This document shows, in pieces, positions 17,532 to 25,870 of a stretch of DNA of 64,000 nt. Under the pieces are notes generated by a model, which was not told the origin of the DNA, ran no database searches, and saw nothing but the letters and a program-made list of their open reading frames with translations. A program made the position numbers and the translations under genes. Source of the stretch: Bradyrhizobium genosp. L (GTDB taxonomy: Bacteria > Pseudomonadota > Alphaproteobacteria > Rhizobiales > Xanthobacteraceae); NCBI RefSeq assembly GCF_015624485.1, contig NZ_CP061378.1:806001-870000 (forward strand). The letters are read 5' to 3'. Within the stretch, counting starts at the first letter, position 1, and every line of letters begins with the position of its first letter.

Positions 17532-18821
17532 ATGTCGAACAGGTTTACGCAGTACATCCTGATTGCGATGGTCCTAGGCATCGCGATGGGGACGATCATC
17601 TTCAACTATCTACCCGACAGTCGCGCCGAGATCGCAGGCGACGTCAATCTGATTGCAATGCTGTTCCTGCGCCTGATCAAGATGATCATCGCGCCGCTGG
17701 TGTTTGCGACCCTGGTCGGCGGCATCGCCCATATGGGATCGGGCGCCAAGCTCGGGCGCATCTTCGCCAAGACCATGGGCTGGTTCGTCTCCGCCTCCTT
17801 TATCTCGCTGCTGCTCGGCCTCGTAATGGTCAACCTGCTGCAGCCCGGCGCCAACTTCCCCGGCACGCTGCCCGACAAGGCGCAGTCGACCGGGCTGCCG
17901 GTGTCGGCCTTCTCGATCGAGAAATTCCTGACCCATCTGATCCCGACCTCGATCGCGGATGCGATGGCGCAGAACGAGATCCTGCAGATCGTGGTGTTTG
18001 CGGTGTTCTTCGCGGTGGCGCTCGGCGCCATGCCGGAACGTTCGAAGCCGATCATGAGCCTGATCGACGATCTCGCGCACATCATGCTCAAGGTCACCGG
18101 CTACGTGATGCTGTTCGCGCCGATCGCGGTGTGGGCGGCGATCACGGCGACCGTGGCCAAGAACGGCCTCGCCGTGCTGTGGAAGCTGATCGTCTTCATG
18201 GGCGGCTTCTATCTGTCGCTGATGATCCTGTGGGGCATCCTGGTCATCGTCGGATTCATCGTCATCGGGCCGCGTTACAGCCACCTGCTGCGGCTGATCC
18301 GCGAGCCGCTGATGATCGCGTTCTCGACCGCCTCCTCGGAGGCGGCCTATCCGAAGACGCTGGAGGGACTGAACAAGTTCGGCGCCTCCTCGCGGATCTC
18401 GGCCTTCGTGCTGCCGCTCGGTTACTCCTTCAACCTCGACGGCACGATGATGTACTGCACCTTCGCGAGCATCTTCATCGCGCAGACCTACCACATCGAA
18501 ATGTCGCTCGGCACCCAGTTCGCGATGCTGGCGACGCTGATGATCACCTCGAAGGGCGTCGCCGGCGTGCCGCGCGCGTCGCTGGTGGTGATCGCCTCGA
18601 CACTCGGGCAGTTCAACATCCCCGAGGCCGGCCTGTTGATGATCATGGGCATCGACACCTTCCTCGACATGGGCCGCAGCGCCACCAACGTGATCGGCAA
18701 CTCGCTGGCGACCTCGGTGGTCGCGAAGTGGGAGGGCGAGCTGAAGGCCGAGCACGAACTCGGGCCCGATGACGCCGTGCCCTCGGATGCGGTTGCCGGT
18801 GACGCTGTGCCGGCACATTGA
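17532..18821 (+). CDS. Dicarboxylate/amino acid:cation symporter (DAACS family)
   Basis: An inner-membrane transporter of 429 residues related to DctA and GltP. Signature stretches are the serine-rich loop TASSEAAYPKTLEGL (in place of the usual SSSxxTLP), the LPLGYSFNLDGTMMY motif in TM7, and MGIDTFLDMGRSATNVIGNS in TM8 with the substrate-binding aspartate and asparagine. It takes up C4-dicarboxylates or acidic amino acids with cations. The next gene, 12 bases on, encodes an amino-acid-type binding protein, an unusual partner for a symporter, so the two may serve related solutes. Confidence 0.88.
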   Translation: MSNRFTQYILIAMVLGIAMGTIIFNYLPDSRAEIAGDVNLIAMLFLRLIKMIIAPLVFATLVGGIAHMGSGAKLGRIFAKTMGWFVSASFISLLLGLVMVNLLQPGANFPGTLPDKAQSTGLPVSAFSIEKFLTHLIPTSIADAMAQNEILQIVVFAVFFAVALGAMPERSKPIMSLIDDLAHIMLKVTGYVMLFAPIAVWAAITATVAKNGLAVLWKLIVFMGGFYLSLMILWGILVIVGFIVIGPRYSHLLRLIREPLMIAFSTASSEAAYPKTLEGLNKFGASSRISAFVLPLGYSFNLDGTMMYCTFASIFIAQTYHIEMSLGTQFAMLATLMITSKGVAGVPRASLVVIASTLGQFNIPEAGLLMIMGIDTFLDMGRSATNVIGNSLATSVVAKWEGELKAEHELGPDDAVPSDAVAGDAVPAH

Positions 18822-18833
18822 CGGGAGGGATGC

Positions 18834-19763
18834 ATGCATCGGATCCGCTGGGGGCGGATACGGGCTGAAGCCGGGGCGCTGTCGGCAGGTTTGCTGGCAG
18901 CGTGCCTGCTGGCGGCGCCGCTATCCGCGCAGACGGCCGGCGAGGGGCTGAGCCCCACGCTCGCCAACATCAAGGCCACGCATACGGTGCGGGTCGGCTA
19001 CCGCGAAAGCTCGCCGCCGTTCTCGTTCCTCGACCATTCCAACCGGCCGATCGGCTACAGCCTCGAACTGTGCGATGCAATCGTCGAGGAGATCGGCGCC
19101 GAAGTCGACGACGCCAATCTCAAGATCGACTACGTCAAGGTCACGTCCGACGACCGCATTCCCGCTGTCGTCGACAAGAAGATCGATCTCGAATGCGGAT
19201 CGACCACGGCCAACGCCGAGCGCGGCAAGCAGGTCGCGTTCTCGCCCTTGATGTTCGTCGCCGGCACCAAGCTGATGGTGCCGAAGGCCTCCGGCGTCGC
19301 GCAAGTTGCCGACCTCAAGGGCAAGACCGTGGTGGTCACCAAGGGCACCACCAACGAACAGGCGATGCACAATGTCGACGCCAAGCAACAGCTCGGCCTC
19401 AACATCGTGACCTCGCCCGATCACGAGCAGTCCTACCAGATGCTGGTCGACGGCAAGGCCGACGCGTTCGCGACCGACGACATCCTGCTCTATGGCCTGA
19501 TCGCGCGGCACAAGTCGCAGGACAAATTCCGCGTCACCGGCGACTATCTGTCCTACGATCCCTACGGGATCATGTACCGCAAGGGCGAGCCGCAGATGAA
19601 GGACGTGGTCGAGCGCGCCTTCCGCAGGCTCGCCTCCAACCGCGACATCATCCCGCTCTACAACAAATGGTTCGTCGCCCGCCTGCCGACCGGCGAAAAG
19701 ATGAACGTCGCGCTGTCGCCGCAGCTGGAAGAGGCATTCAAGGTGCTCGACGAGAACCAGTAG
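18834..19763 (+). CDS. Amino-acid ABC transporter substrate-binding protein (GltI-like)
   Basis: A periplasmic binding protein of 309 residues with a signal peptide of about 36 residues (cleavage near PLSAQT) and the SBP_bac_3 fold: VRVGYRESSPPFSFLD, GYSLELCDAIVEEIG, the IDLECGSTTANAERGK hinge and FATDDILLYGLI. The pattern is closest to glutamate/aspartate binding proteins. No permease or ATPase gene is adjacent, so it is an orphan component. It follows the dicarboxylate symporter by 12 bases and is probably transcribed with it. Confidence 0.85.
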   Translation: MHRIRWGRIRAEAGALSAGLLAACLLAAPLSAQTAGEGLSPTLANIKATHTVRVGYRESSPPFSFLDHSNRPIGYSLELCDAIVEEIGAEVDDANLKIDYVKVTSDDRIPAVVDKKIDLECGSTTANAERGKQVAFSPLMFVAGTKLMVPKASGVAQVADLKGKTVVVTKGTTNEQAMHNVDAKQQLGLNIVTSPDHEQSYQMLVDGKADAFATDDILLYGLIARHKSQDKFRVTGDYLSYDPYGIMYRKGEPQMKDVVERAFRRLASNRDIIPLYNKWFVARLPTGEKMNVALSPQLEEAFKVLDENQ

Positions 19764-19789
19764 GCCGAGGACGAGCCGCAAACATAAAT

Positions 19790-19910
19790 GTCGTCCCGGC
19801 GAAGGCCGGGACCCATAACCCCAAATGATGATTGTTGCGCAGCGCTGGGGCCGCAGCCGTCTTAACAACTGGATACTGTGGTCATGGATCCCGGCCTTCG
19901 CCGGGATGAC
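19790..19910. repeat. Dispersed composite palindromic repeat, family A, copy 3
   Basis: Ends GTCGTCCCGGCGAAGGCCGG and its complement with one change (GGGATGAC). It lies between the convergent binding-protein and ATP-grasp genes. Confidence 0.88.
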
Positions 19911-19934
19911 GAGGTTGGGGCCGGGTTGCCCAGC

Positions 19935-20879
19935 CTACGCATCTTCCGCAAACACCTCATCCAGCGCGGCGAAGTAGATCGCCTCGACCACCTCAGGCGC
20001 GTGCCTGCCGAGCGCTTCCATCTTCACCCCGGAATTGACCTCGAGGATCCGCCAGCAGCCGTCGACCTCCACCACATCGATCGAGGCGAAGCGGATGCGC
20101 AGGGCCTGTGCGGCCCTGATCGCAAGCGCCGCGCCGAATTGCTCCATCTCCTCGCGCTTCAGCAGCACCGGCGCGGCGCCGGCATCGAGATTGTGCCGCC
20201 AGTTGATCTCGCGTCGTTCACCCGCGGGTGGAATCGCATCGAGTTCTGCGGGCGAGAAGTCGTCGCTGATGGTTTCGAGCTGCTCAGCGGATGCGGCCGC
20301 GTGCGCGAGCTCACGAAGCGAATGGATGCCGTCGCCGACCACAGACGGGCGCAGCTTGATGTAGCCGGCCAGCGCGCGGTCATCGAGCACGACGAAGCGC
20401 ACCTCATGCTTGATCGCGACATAGGGCGAGATCGCAAGGCTGCGGTACTCCGCCAGCACGCGCTCGACCGCTGTCTCCAGCTGCACGCGCGCGGTGACGC
20501 GAAATACCAGCTCACCCGAGGTGCCTTCGTTCGGCTTGACGACGATACCGCGCGGATGCGCATCGAGCAGCCGCGCCATCGCATCGCGCGAGCCTGATCC
20601 CGGAATATGCGGGCTGTGCCGCGGGCCCAAAAACAGCGTATGCGGAATCGCGTCGACACCGGCCGACGCCAGCACCTCGGCGCAGGCCGACTTGTCGTTG
20701 GCGACCTGGTGCGCCACCGCGTTGTTCAGCCCGAGGTCGTAGCCGATCGCGAGCCGCCGCACGCCGCCACGCTGCATGATGACCAGCCAGCCGCCGGAAC
20801 GCGGCTCGACGGCGATATCGCGCGCCAGACAATATTTTTTGATGGTTTCCAGGACAATTCGCTGACCGATCAGGACCAC
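19935..20879 (-). CDS. ATP-grasp superfamily protein
   Basis: A 314-residue protein with the ATP-grasp fold seen in cyanophycin synthetase, RimK and glutathione synthetase-type ligases. Visible are HQVANDKSACAEVLASAGV before the fold, the glycine-rich loop VVKPNEGTSGELVF, and the metal-binding end IDVVEVDGCWRILEVNSGV. Such enzymes join a carboxylate to an amine or thiol through an acyl-phosphate. The acceptor and product are not clear. It stands alone between a binding-protein gene and fpr, so context gives no pathway. Confidence 0.75.
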   Translation of the reverse strand: MVLIGQRIVLETIKKYCLARDIAVEPRSGGWLVIMQRGGVRRLAIGYDLGLNNAVAHQVANDKSACAEVLASAGVDAIPHTLFLGPRHSPHIPGSGSRDAMARLLDAHPRGIVVKPNEGTSGELVFRVTARVQLETAVERVLAEYRSLAISPYVAIKHEVRFVVLDDRALAGYIKLRPSVVGDGIHSLRELAHAAASAEQLETISDDFSPAELDAIPPAGERREINWRHNLDAGAAPVLLKREEMEQFGAALAIRAAQALRIRFASIDVVEVDGCWRILEVNSGVKMEALGRHAPEVVEAIYFAALDEVFAEDA

Positions 20880-21176
20880 GAGAGCATTTTCCCTTCAGCG
20901 CGGTTCTCGCAGCAATTATTTGCCAGATCGGCCGCGATCTCAGCAAGTAAATTGCTCTCGTCATGGCGCGTTAACGATGTCGTCGCTGAACCTCACGGCG
21001 GATTCGAGCGACTGCCATTCTGAGATCGCAATTGCACGCCAGTTGATCTTGACTATCTCACACACAGGCGCAATGGAGACGCGAGATCCACAGTGATTTC
21101 GGGCACTTCTGCGCCGCCCCGGATCGCCTGAAAATCAAACCATTCTAAATCTTGTCAATCGAGAAAACGAAAACAC

Positions 21177-21950
21177 ATGAGCGCGTTCTATCGAGAGAAG
21201 GTTCTTTCCGTTCAGCACTGGACCGATACGCTTTTCAGCTTCCGAGCCACCCGCGATTCCGGTTTCCGCTTCCAGAACGGCCAGTTCGCCATGATCGGCC
21301 TCGAGGTCGAGGGACGGCCACTGCTGCGCGCCTATTCGATGGCGAGCGCCAATCATGAGGAAGAGCTCGAGTTCTTCTCGATCAAGGTGCAGGACGGCCC
21401 GCTCACCTCCAAGCTGCAGAAGATCCGCGAGGGCGACACCATCCTGGTCGGCCGCAAGGCCACCGGCACGCTGATCACCGACAATCTGATTCCGGGCAAG
21501 CGGCTGATGCTACTGTCGACCGGCACCGGCCTCGCGCCGTTCGCGAGCCTGATCAAGGACCCCGAGGTCTACGATCAGTACGAGCAGATCGTGCTGGTGC
21601 ATGGCTGCCGCCAGGTCTCCGAGCTCGCCTATGGCGAGGAGCTGGTCGCCAAGCTGCGCGACGACGAATTGTTCGGCCCGCTGCTGTCCGAGAAGCTCTC
21701 GTATTATCCGACCGTGACTCGCGAGCCGTTCCGCAACCGCGGCCGCATCACCGACCTCATCACCTCCAACCAGCTCTTCGCCGACTTGCATCAGGGCCCG
21801 CTCGACATCGAAACCGACCGCATCATGATGTGCGGCAGCCCGGGGATGCTGGAAGAATTGAAGCAGCTGTTCGAAACCCGCGGATTTGCGGAAGGCAGCG
21901 GCAACAATCCCGGCCACTTCGTGATCGAGAAGGCGTTCGTCGAGCGCTGA
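21177..21950 (+). CDS. fpr: Ferredoxin--NADP(+) reductase
   Basis: A 257-residue flavoprotein of the bacterial class (subclass I, Azotobacter/Rhodobacter-like). It has the FAD-binding motif RAYSMAS (about 50-56), the phosphate-binding LTSKLQKIREGD region, the NADP-binding STGTGLAPFASL motif, and a C-terminus ending FVIEKAFVER, as in that subclass. It passes electrons between NADPH and ferredoxin or flavodoxin, supporting Fe-S assembly, oxidative stress defence and, in diazotrophs, nitrogen fixation. It is monocistronic, with about 300 bases of non-coding sequence upstream that is likely to hold its promoter. Confidence 0.92.
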   Translation: MSAFYREKVLSVQHWTDTLFSFRATRDSGFRFQNGQFAMIGLEVEGRPLLRAYSMASANHEEELEFFSIKVQDGPLTSKLQKIREGDTILVGRKATGTLITDNLIPGKRLMLLSTGTGLAPFASLIKDPEVYDQYEQIVLVHGCRQVSELAYGEELVAKLRDDELFGPLLSEKLSYYPTVTREPFRNRGRITDLITSNQLFADLHQGPLDIETDRIMMCGSPGMLEELKQLFETRGFAEGSGNNPGHFVIEKAFVER

Positions 21951-21956
21951 TCCTCT

Positions 21957-22086
21957 GTCGTCCCGGGCAAGCGAAACGCGACCCGGGACCCATAACCACC
22001 GTTGCTGATTTGACGAAGGCTGGGGCCCCATCAGGCTCCAGCCTTTTGCATTTGTGGTTATGGGTCCCGGCCTTCGCCGGGACGAC
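21957..22086. repeat. Dispersed composite palindromic repeat, family A, copy 4
   Basis: Begins 6 bases after the fpr stop codon. One end is the variant GTCGTCCCGGGCAAGCGAAA, the other the standard TTCGCCGGGACGAC. It could act as the fpr 3' structure. Confidence 0.88.
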
Positions 22087-22383
22087 GGCTGTGTCTGTGG
22101 CGTGCACCATTCCTCGCGCAGCCGCGCGATTGTTGACGTGCGCCCTTCCCCCTCTCCGTGAAGAAGGGGGCGAGCGAGCGCGGCGTCTCTCCGCGGCCCC
22201 TTCGTTGCACCGCAATAGGCGATTTTCGTTTCAGTTTGGCCGGATCTGCCGGCGCCACCCGCCCATCCGGGCGGTTGTCACATCCGTGACTGACCGGCGG
22301 ATATAACGTGTAGCGCTTGCTCGCAAAGTTGGATTAGGCTTACGGCCCAACAAGATCGCCATGCCGATTGGCTGAGGGATTCC

Positions 22384-24009
22384 ATGGAAACGATGCTGCT
22401 TCCGTTCTCGCCGCGCTTCATCGTGCTGACGATCTGCGCCGTGGTCACCGCGCTGCTGCTGCTGGTGGGAATTTTCGACCACAAGGTCTTCAATATCGTT
22501 CTGATCCCGCTGGTCATCTTCGGCGCGCTGACCTTGCTCGGCATCCGCGACCTGACCCAGAAGGGCCACGCGGTGCTGCGCAACTATCCGATCTCGGCGC
22601 ATGTCCGCTTCCTGCTCGAGGAAATCCGCCCGGAGATGCGGCAGTACTTCTTCGAGAGCGAGAAGGACGGCATGCCGTTCTCCCGCGACACCCGCGCGGT
22701 GGTCTATCAGCGCGCCAAGATGGTGCTCGACAAGCGGCCGTTCGGCACCCAGGAGGACGTCTATCGCGAAGGCTATGAGTGGATGCACCATTCGGTGGCG
22801 CCGAAGCCGCATGCCGACGAGAAATTCCGCATCACCATCGGCGGCCCGGACTGCACCAAGCCGTATTCCGCCTCGGTGTTCAACATCTCGGCGATGAGCT
22901 TCGGCGCGCTGAGCCCGAACGCGGTGCGGGCGCTCAACGCCGGCGCCAAGAAGGGCGGCTTTGCTCATGACACCGGCGAGGGCGGCGTCAGCCCCTATCA
23001 CCGCGAGATGGGCGGCGACATCATCTGGGAGGTCGGCTCCGGCTATTTCGGCTGCCGCAACCGCGACGGCACCTTCAACCCGGATGAATTCGCGCGCGTC
23101 TCGGCCGACGACCAGATCAAGATGGTCGAGCTCAAGATCAGCCAGGGCGCCAAGCCCGGTCATGGCGGTGTGCTGCCGGCCGCCAAGGTCTCCGAAGAGA
23201 TCTCCAAGATCCGCGGCGTAGCGCTCGGCGAGGATTGCATCTCGCCGGCCTATCACAAGGCATTCTCGACCCCGCTGCAGATGATGGAATTCGTCGCCAA
23301 TATGCGAAAACTGTCCGGCGGCAAACCGGCCGGCTTCAAGATGTGCATCGGCCATCCCTGGGAGTTTCTGGCGATCTGCAAGGCGATGAAGGAGAGCGGG
23401 CTGTATCCCGATTTCATCGTGGTCGACGGCAATGAGGGCGGCACGGGTGCTGCCCCGCTCGAATTCATGGACCATCTGGGCATGCCGATGCGCGAGGGCG
23501 TCAATTTCGTCCACAACGCGCTGGTCGGCATCGGCGCGCGCGACCGCATCAAGATCGGCGCGTCCGGCAAGATCGCGACCGCGTTCGACATGGCGCGGGC
23601 GATGGCGATTGGCGCCGACTGGTGCAATTCGGCGCGCGGCTTCATGTTCTCGCTCGGCTGCATCCAGTCGTTGAGCTGCCACACCGACCGCTGCCCGACC
23701 GGTGTCACCTCGCAGGACCCGTCGCGCAACCGCGCGCTGTTCGTGCCGGACAAGAAAGAGCGCGTCTACAACTACCACCATAACACGCTGCACGCGCTGA
23801 CCGAGCTGCTCGCTGCCGCCGGCCTCGAGCACACCCAGGATCTGCGCCCGATCCACTTCTCGCAGCGGACCTCGACCACCGATGTTCGTACTTTCGCCCA
23901 GCTCTATCCGGCGCTGCGGCCCGGCGAGTTGCTCGAAGGCACGCAAGATCAGCGCTACCGCGACGCCTGGGCGATGGCCCGCGCGGATTCGTTCCAGCCG
24001 GCGGGCTAG
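22384..24009 (+). CDS. Membrane-anchored FMN-binding glutamate synthase family protein
   Basis: A 541-residue protein. Two hydrophobic segments (about residues 10-30 and 38-56) precede a glutamate-synthase FMN domain with FNISAMSFGALSPNAVRALN, GEGGVSPYHREMGGDIIWEVG, QGAKPGHGGVLPA, the FMN loop VVDGNEGGTGAAPLEF, and the cysteine cluster GCIQSLSCHTDRCPTGV that binds the 3Fe-4S centre in GltB. There is no N-terminal glutaminase domain, so it is not a standard glutamate synthase. It probably uses an ammonia or other donor and a membrane or ferredoxin partner. The physiological reaction is unknown. Neighbouring fpr could supply electrons, which is speculation. Confidence 0.85.
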   Translation: METMLLPFSPRFIVLTICAVVTALLLLVGIFDHKVFNIVLIPLVIFGALTLLGIRDLTQKGHAVLRNYPISAHVRFLLEEIRPEMRQYFFESEKDGMPFSRDTRAVVYQRAKMVLDKRPFGTQEDVYREGYEWMHHSVAPKPHADEKFRITIGGPDCTKPYSASVFNISAMSFGALSPNAVRALNAGAKKGGFAHDTGEGGVSPYHREMGGDIIWEVGSGYFGCRNRDGTFNPDEFARVSADDQIKMVELKISQGAKPGHGGVLPAAKVSEEISKIRGVALGEDCISPAYHKAFSTPLQMMEFVANMRKLSGGKPAGFKMCIGHPWEFLAICKAMKESGLYPDFIVVDGNEGGTGAAPLEFMDHLGMPMREGVNFVHNALVGIGARDRIKIGASGKIATAFDMARAMAIGADWCNSARGFMFSLGCIQSLSCHTDRCPTGVTSQDPSRNRALFVPDKKERVYNYHHNTLHALTELLAAAGLEHTQDLRPIHFSQRTSTTDVRTFAQLYPALRPGELLEGTQDQRYRDAWAMARADSFQPAG

Positions 24010-24030
24010 GGCGGCTGCCGCAAACACGCC

Positions 24031-24149
24031 GTCGTCCCGGCGAAAGCCGGGACCCAACCACAGGACTTTGTGGTTGCACTCGCTGTGGCCCCAGCCAACT
24101 CTAACCACGCACAGCAGTGGTTATGGGTCCCGGCTTTCGCCGGGACGAC
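24031..24149. repeat. Dispersed composite palindromic repeat, family A, copy 5
   Basis: Standard ends GTCGTCCCGGCGAAAGCCGG and complement. It begins 21 bases after the stop of the FMN protein, and its right end runs into the coding sequence of the convergent monooxygenase, supplying that protein's last residues and stop codon. Confidence 0.88.
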
Positions 24150-25618
24150 GATGGGGAGATAGCACCGAACCATTTCGTCAGCGCCTCGGTCAGACCCGCC
24201 TGCGTTCGCTCGCCGACCCACGCCACATGGCCGTCAGGCCGCACCAGCACGGCGGTAGGAGCCGGCACAGTCCCGAGTGCAGGAAGCTCCCACCCGCCGT
24301 CGTATGCCGCATCGACCAACTGAACCCGATCTGCCCATCCGGTGATATCGACGCTGCCAGGCTCGCCAAAATTCAGCAGCACGGACTGCGCATGATACAG
24401 CAGATTGAAGATCTGCATCGCACCGTCAGCCGTGATCAGATCGAGGTCGGGCATGCGGCGGCCGAGCAGCGGATGGCCGTTACCGAGATCGTAATGCACA
24501 TCAAGGCCCGACATCATCGCGGCTACGCGTCTGCGCGGCTCCTCCATGCGCAGCAGGTCGGACACGACGTCGTGCAACGCCCTGGTTCGTGCATCGGTAC
24601 GGTTCAGCGCGACATGCGCCATCGTGTTGCGCAGCACGCGGGCTGCGATCGGATGCCGTTCGGCCTGATAGGTGTCGAGCAGGCTCTCAGGTGACGTCTG
24701 CTTGACCACCTGTGCCAGCTTCCAGCCCAGATTGACCGCATCCTGCACGCCGATATTGAGGCCCTGTCCGCCCATCGGCGGGTGGACATGGGCGGCGTCA
24801 CCGGCCAGCAGCACGCGGCGATCGCGGTATGTAGTGGCCTGCCGGGTCATGTCGGTGAATCGCGAGATCCAGACCGGACTGTGGATGCCGAAATCAGTCC
24901 CGTACACCGCGATCAGGGCGTCGCTGACCTCGCGCAGGGTCGGCTCGTTGTTGCCGCCGAGCTGCCGCTCGGTCAACACGACCCGCACGCGCCCGCTGTC
25001 CTCCACCTTGCCGATCGCATAGGTGCCGCTGTCGTCCTGCCGTATGCCCCATTCCGGCTCTTGGGACATCTCAGCCTCGGCGTTCAGCCAGCTCTTGGTC
25101 GGGTCCCATCCGGCGAATGCGATGCCGGCCGATATCCGGATCACACTGCGTCCGCCATCGCAGCCGACGAGATATTGCGCGTGGAGCGGGCTTTCGTCCG
25201 ACAGCGCGACGTCGACGCCGGTGTCGTCCTGGGTGAAGCCCGTCACCTCACGCCCGCGATAGACCGGAACCGCCAGTTCGTCGATCCATTCGCCGAGCAT
25301 GCGCTCGGTATGAATCTGCCAGAGCCCAAGCGTGAAATTGCGCCGGGTCGGCAGGTCGGTGATATCGAGCGGAACCAGATGCGAATGGAACAGTACCGCC
25401 GGATGGCGCGTCCCCTGTGAAACGAAGCGCTCTCCGATGCCGCGCTGATCGAGCACCTCCATGGTGCGCGCATGCAGGCCTCCGGCCCGCGAGCCGGTGA
25501 GGTCAGGGCTGGCACGGCGCTCGACGATCGCAACATCGACCCCGCCGATCGCCAGCTCACCCGCCAGCATCAGCCCGGTCGGACCGCCGCCGACAATCAC
25601 CACATCATGTTCCCGCAT
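24101..25618 (-). CDS. FAD-dependent aromatic-ring monooxygenase (PheA/TfdB/RdmE-like)
   Basis: A class A flavin monooxygenase of 505 residues: VVIVGGGPTGLMLAGELAIG at the start, the YLVGCDGGRSVIR (DG) motif, and the LLAGDAAHVHPPMGGQGLN motif, followed by a C-terminal thioredoxin-like domain. This group includes phenol hydroxylases, polyketide hydroxylases and rifampicin monooxygenase, so the substrate is open. The last ~16 residues (SSSRRKPGPITTA and after) are encoded by repeat copy 5, so the natural C-terminus was altered by the repeat. The gene is solitary. Confidence 0.8.
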   Translation of the reverse strand: MREHDVVIVGGGPTGLMLAGELAIGGVDVAIVERRASPDLTGSRAGGLHARTMEVLDQRGIGERFVSQGTRHPAVLFHSHLVPLDITDLPTRRNFTLGLWQIHTERMLGEWIDELAVPVYRGREVTGFTQDDTGVDVALSDESPLHAQYLVGCDGGRSVIRISAGIAFAGWDPTKSWLNAEAEMSQEPEWGIRQDDSGTYAIGKVEDSGRVRVVLTERQLGGNNEPTLREVSDALIAVYGTDFGIHSPVWISRFTDMTRQATTYRDRRVLLAGDAAHVHPPMGGQGLNIGVQDAVNLGWKLAQVVKQTSPESLLDTYQAERHPIAARVLRNTMAHVALNRTDARTRALHDVVSDLLRMEEPRRRVAAMMSGLDVHYDLGNGHPLLGRRMPDLDLITADGAMQIFNLLYHAQSVLLNFGEPGSVDITGWADRVQLVDAAYDGGWELPALGTVPAPTAVLVRPDGHVAWVGERTQAGLTEALTKWFGAISPSSSRRKPGPITTAVRG

Positions 25619-25739
25619 CCCGCGCTCCTCCGTTCGATGGGCGCGCGTTCTACGGGATGAGGTGGGGGTTGCGGCAAGCCGGGGGTGGCTACATATATCT
25701 GAGTGGGGAGAGGGGCGTGGCCCGTCGAACTATTCCAGC

Positions 25740-25825
25740 CGTCATTGCGAGGAGCGAAGCGACGAAGCAATCCATGCTTCAGCGCATGCGAAGCCATGGA
25801 TTGCTTCGCTCCGCTCGCAATGACG
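25740..25825. repeat. Dispersed repeat, family C (CGTCATTGCGAG type), copy 2
   Basis: Inverted ends CGTCATTGCGAG / CTCGCAATGACG with inner GCAATCCATG / CATGGATTGC. It lies between the monooxygenase start and the end of the porin gene. Confidence 0.88.
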
Positions 25826-25870
25826 GTTGAGAAAGCGTGGCCGTCGCTTCTTCCCTAACGGCGATGCGGC

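Noticed and set aside
22231..24108. Minus-strand frame of 625 codons opposite the FMN glutamate-synthase-like gene
   Set aside because: Composition of an antisense shadow (Arg/Glu/His-rich), and it runs into a family A repeat at its start.
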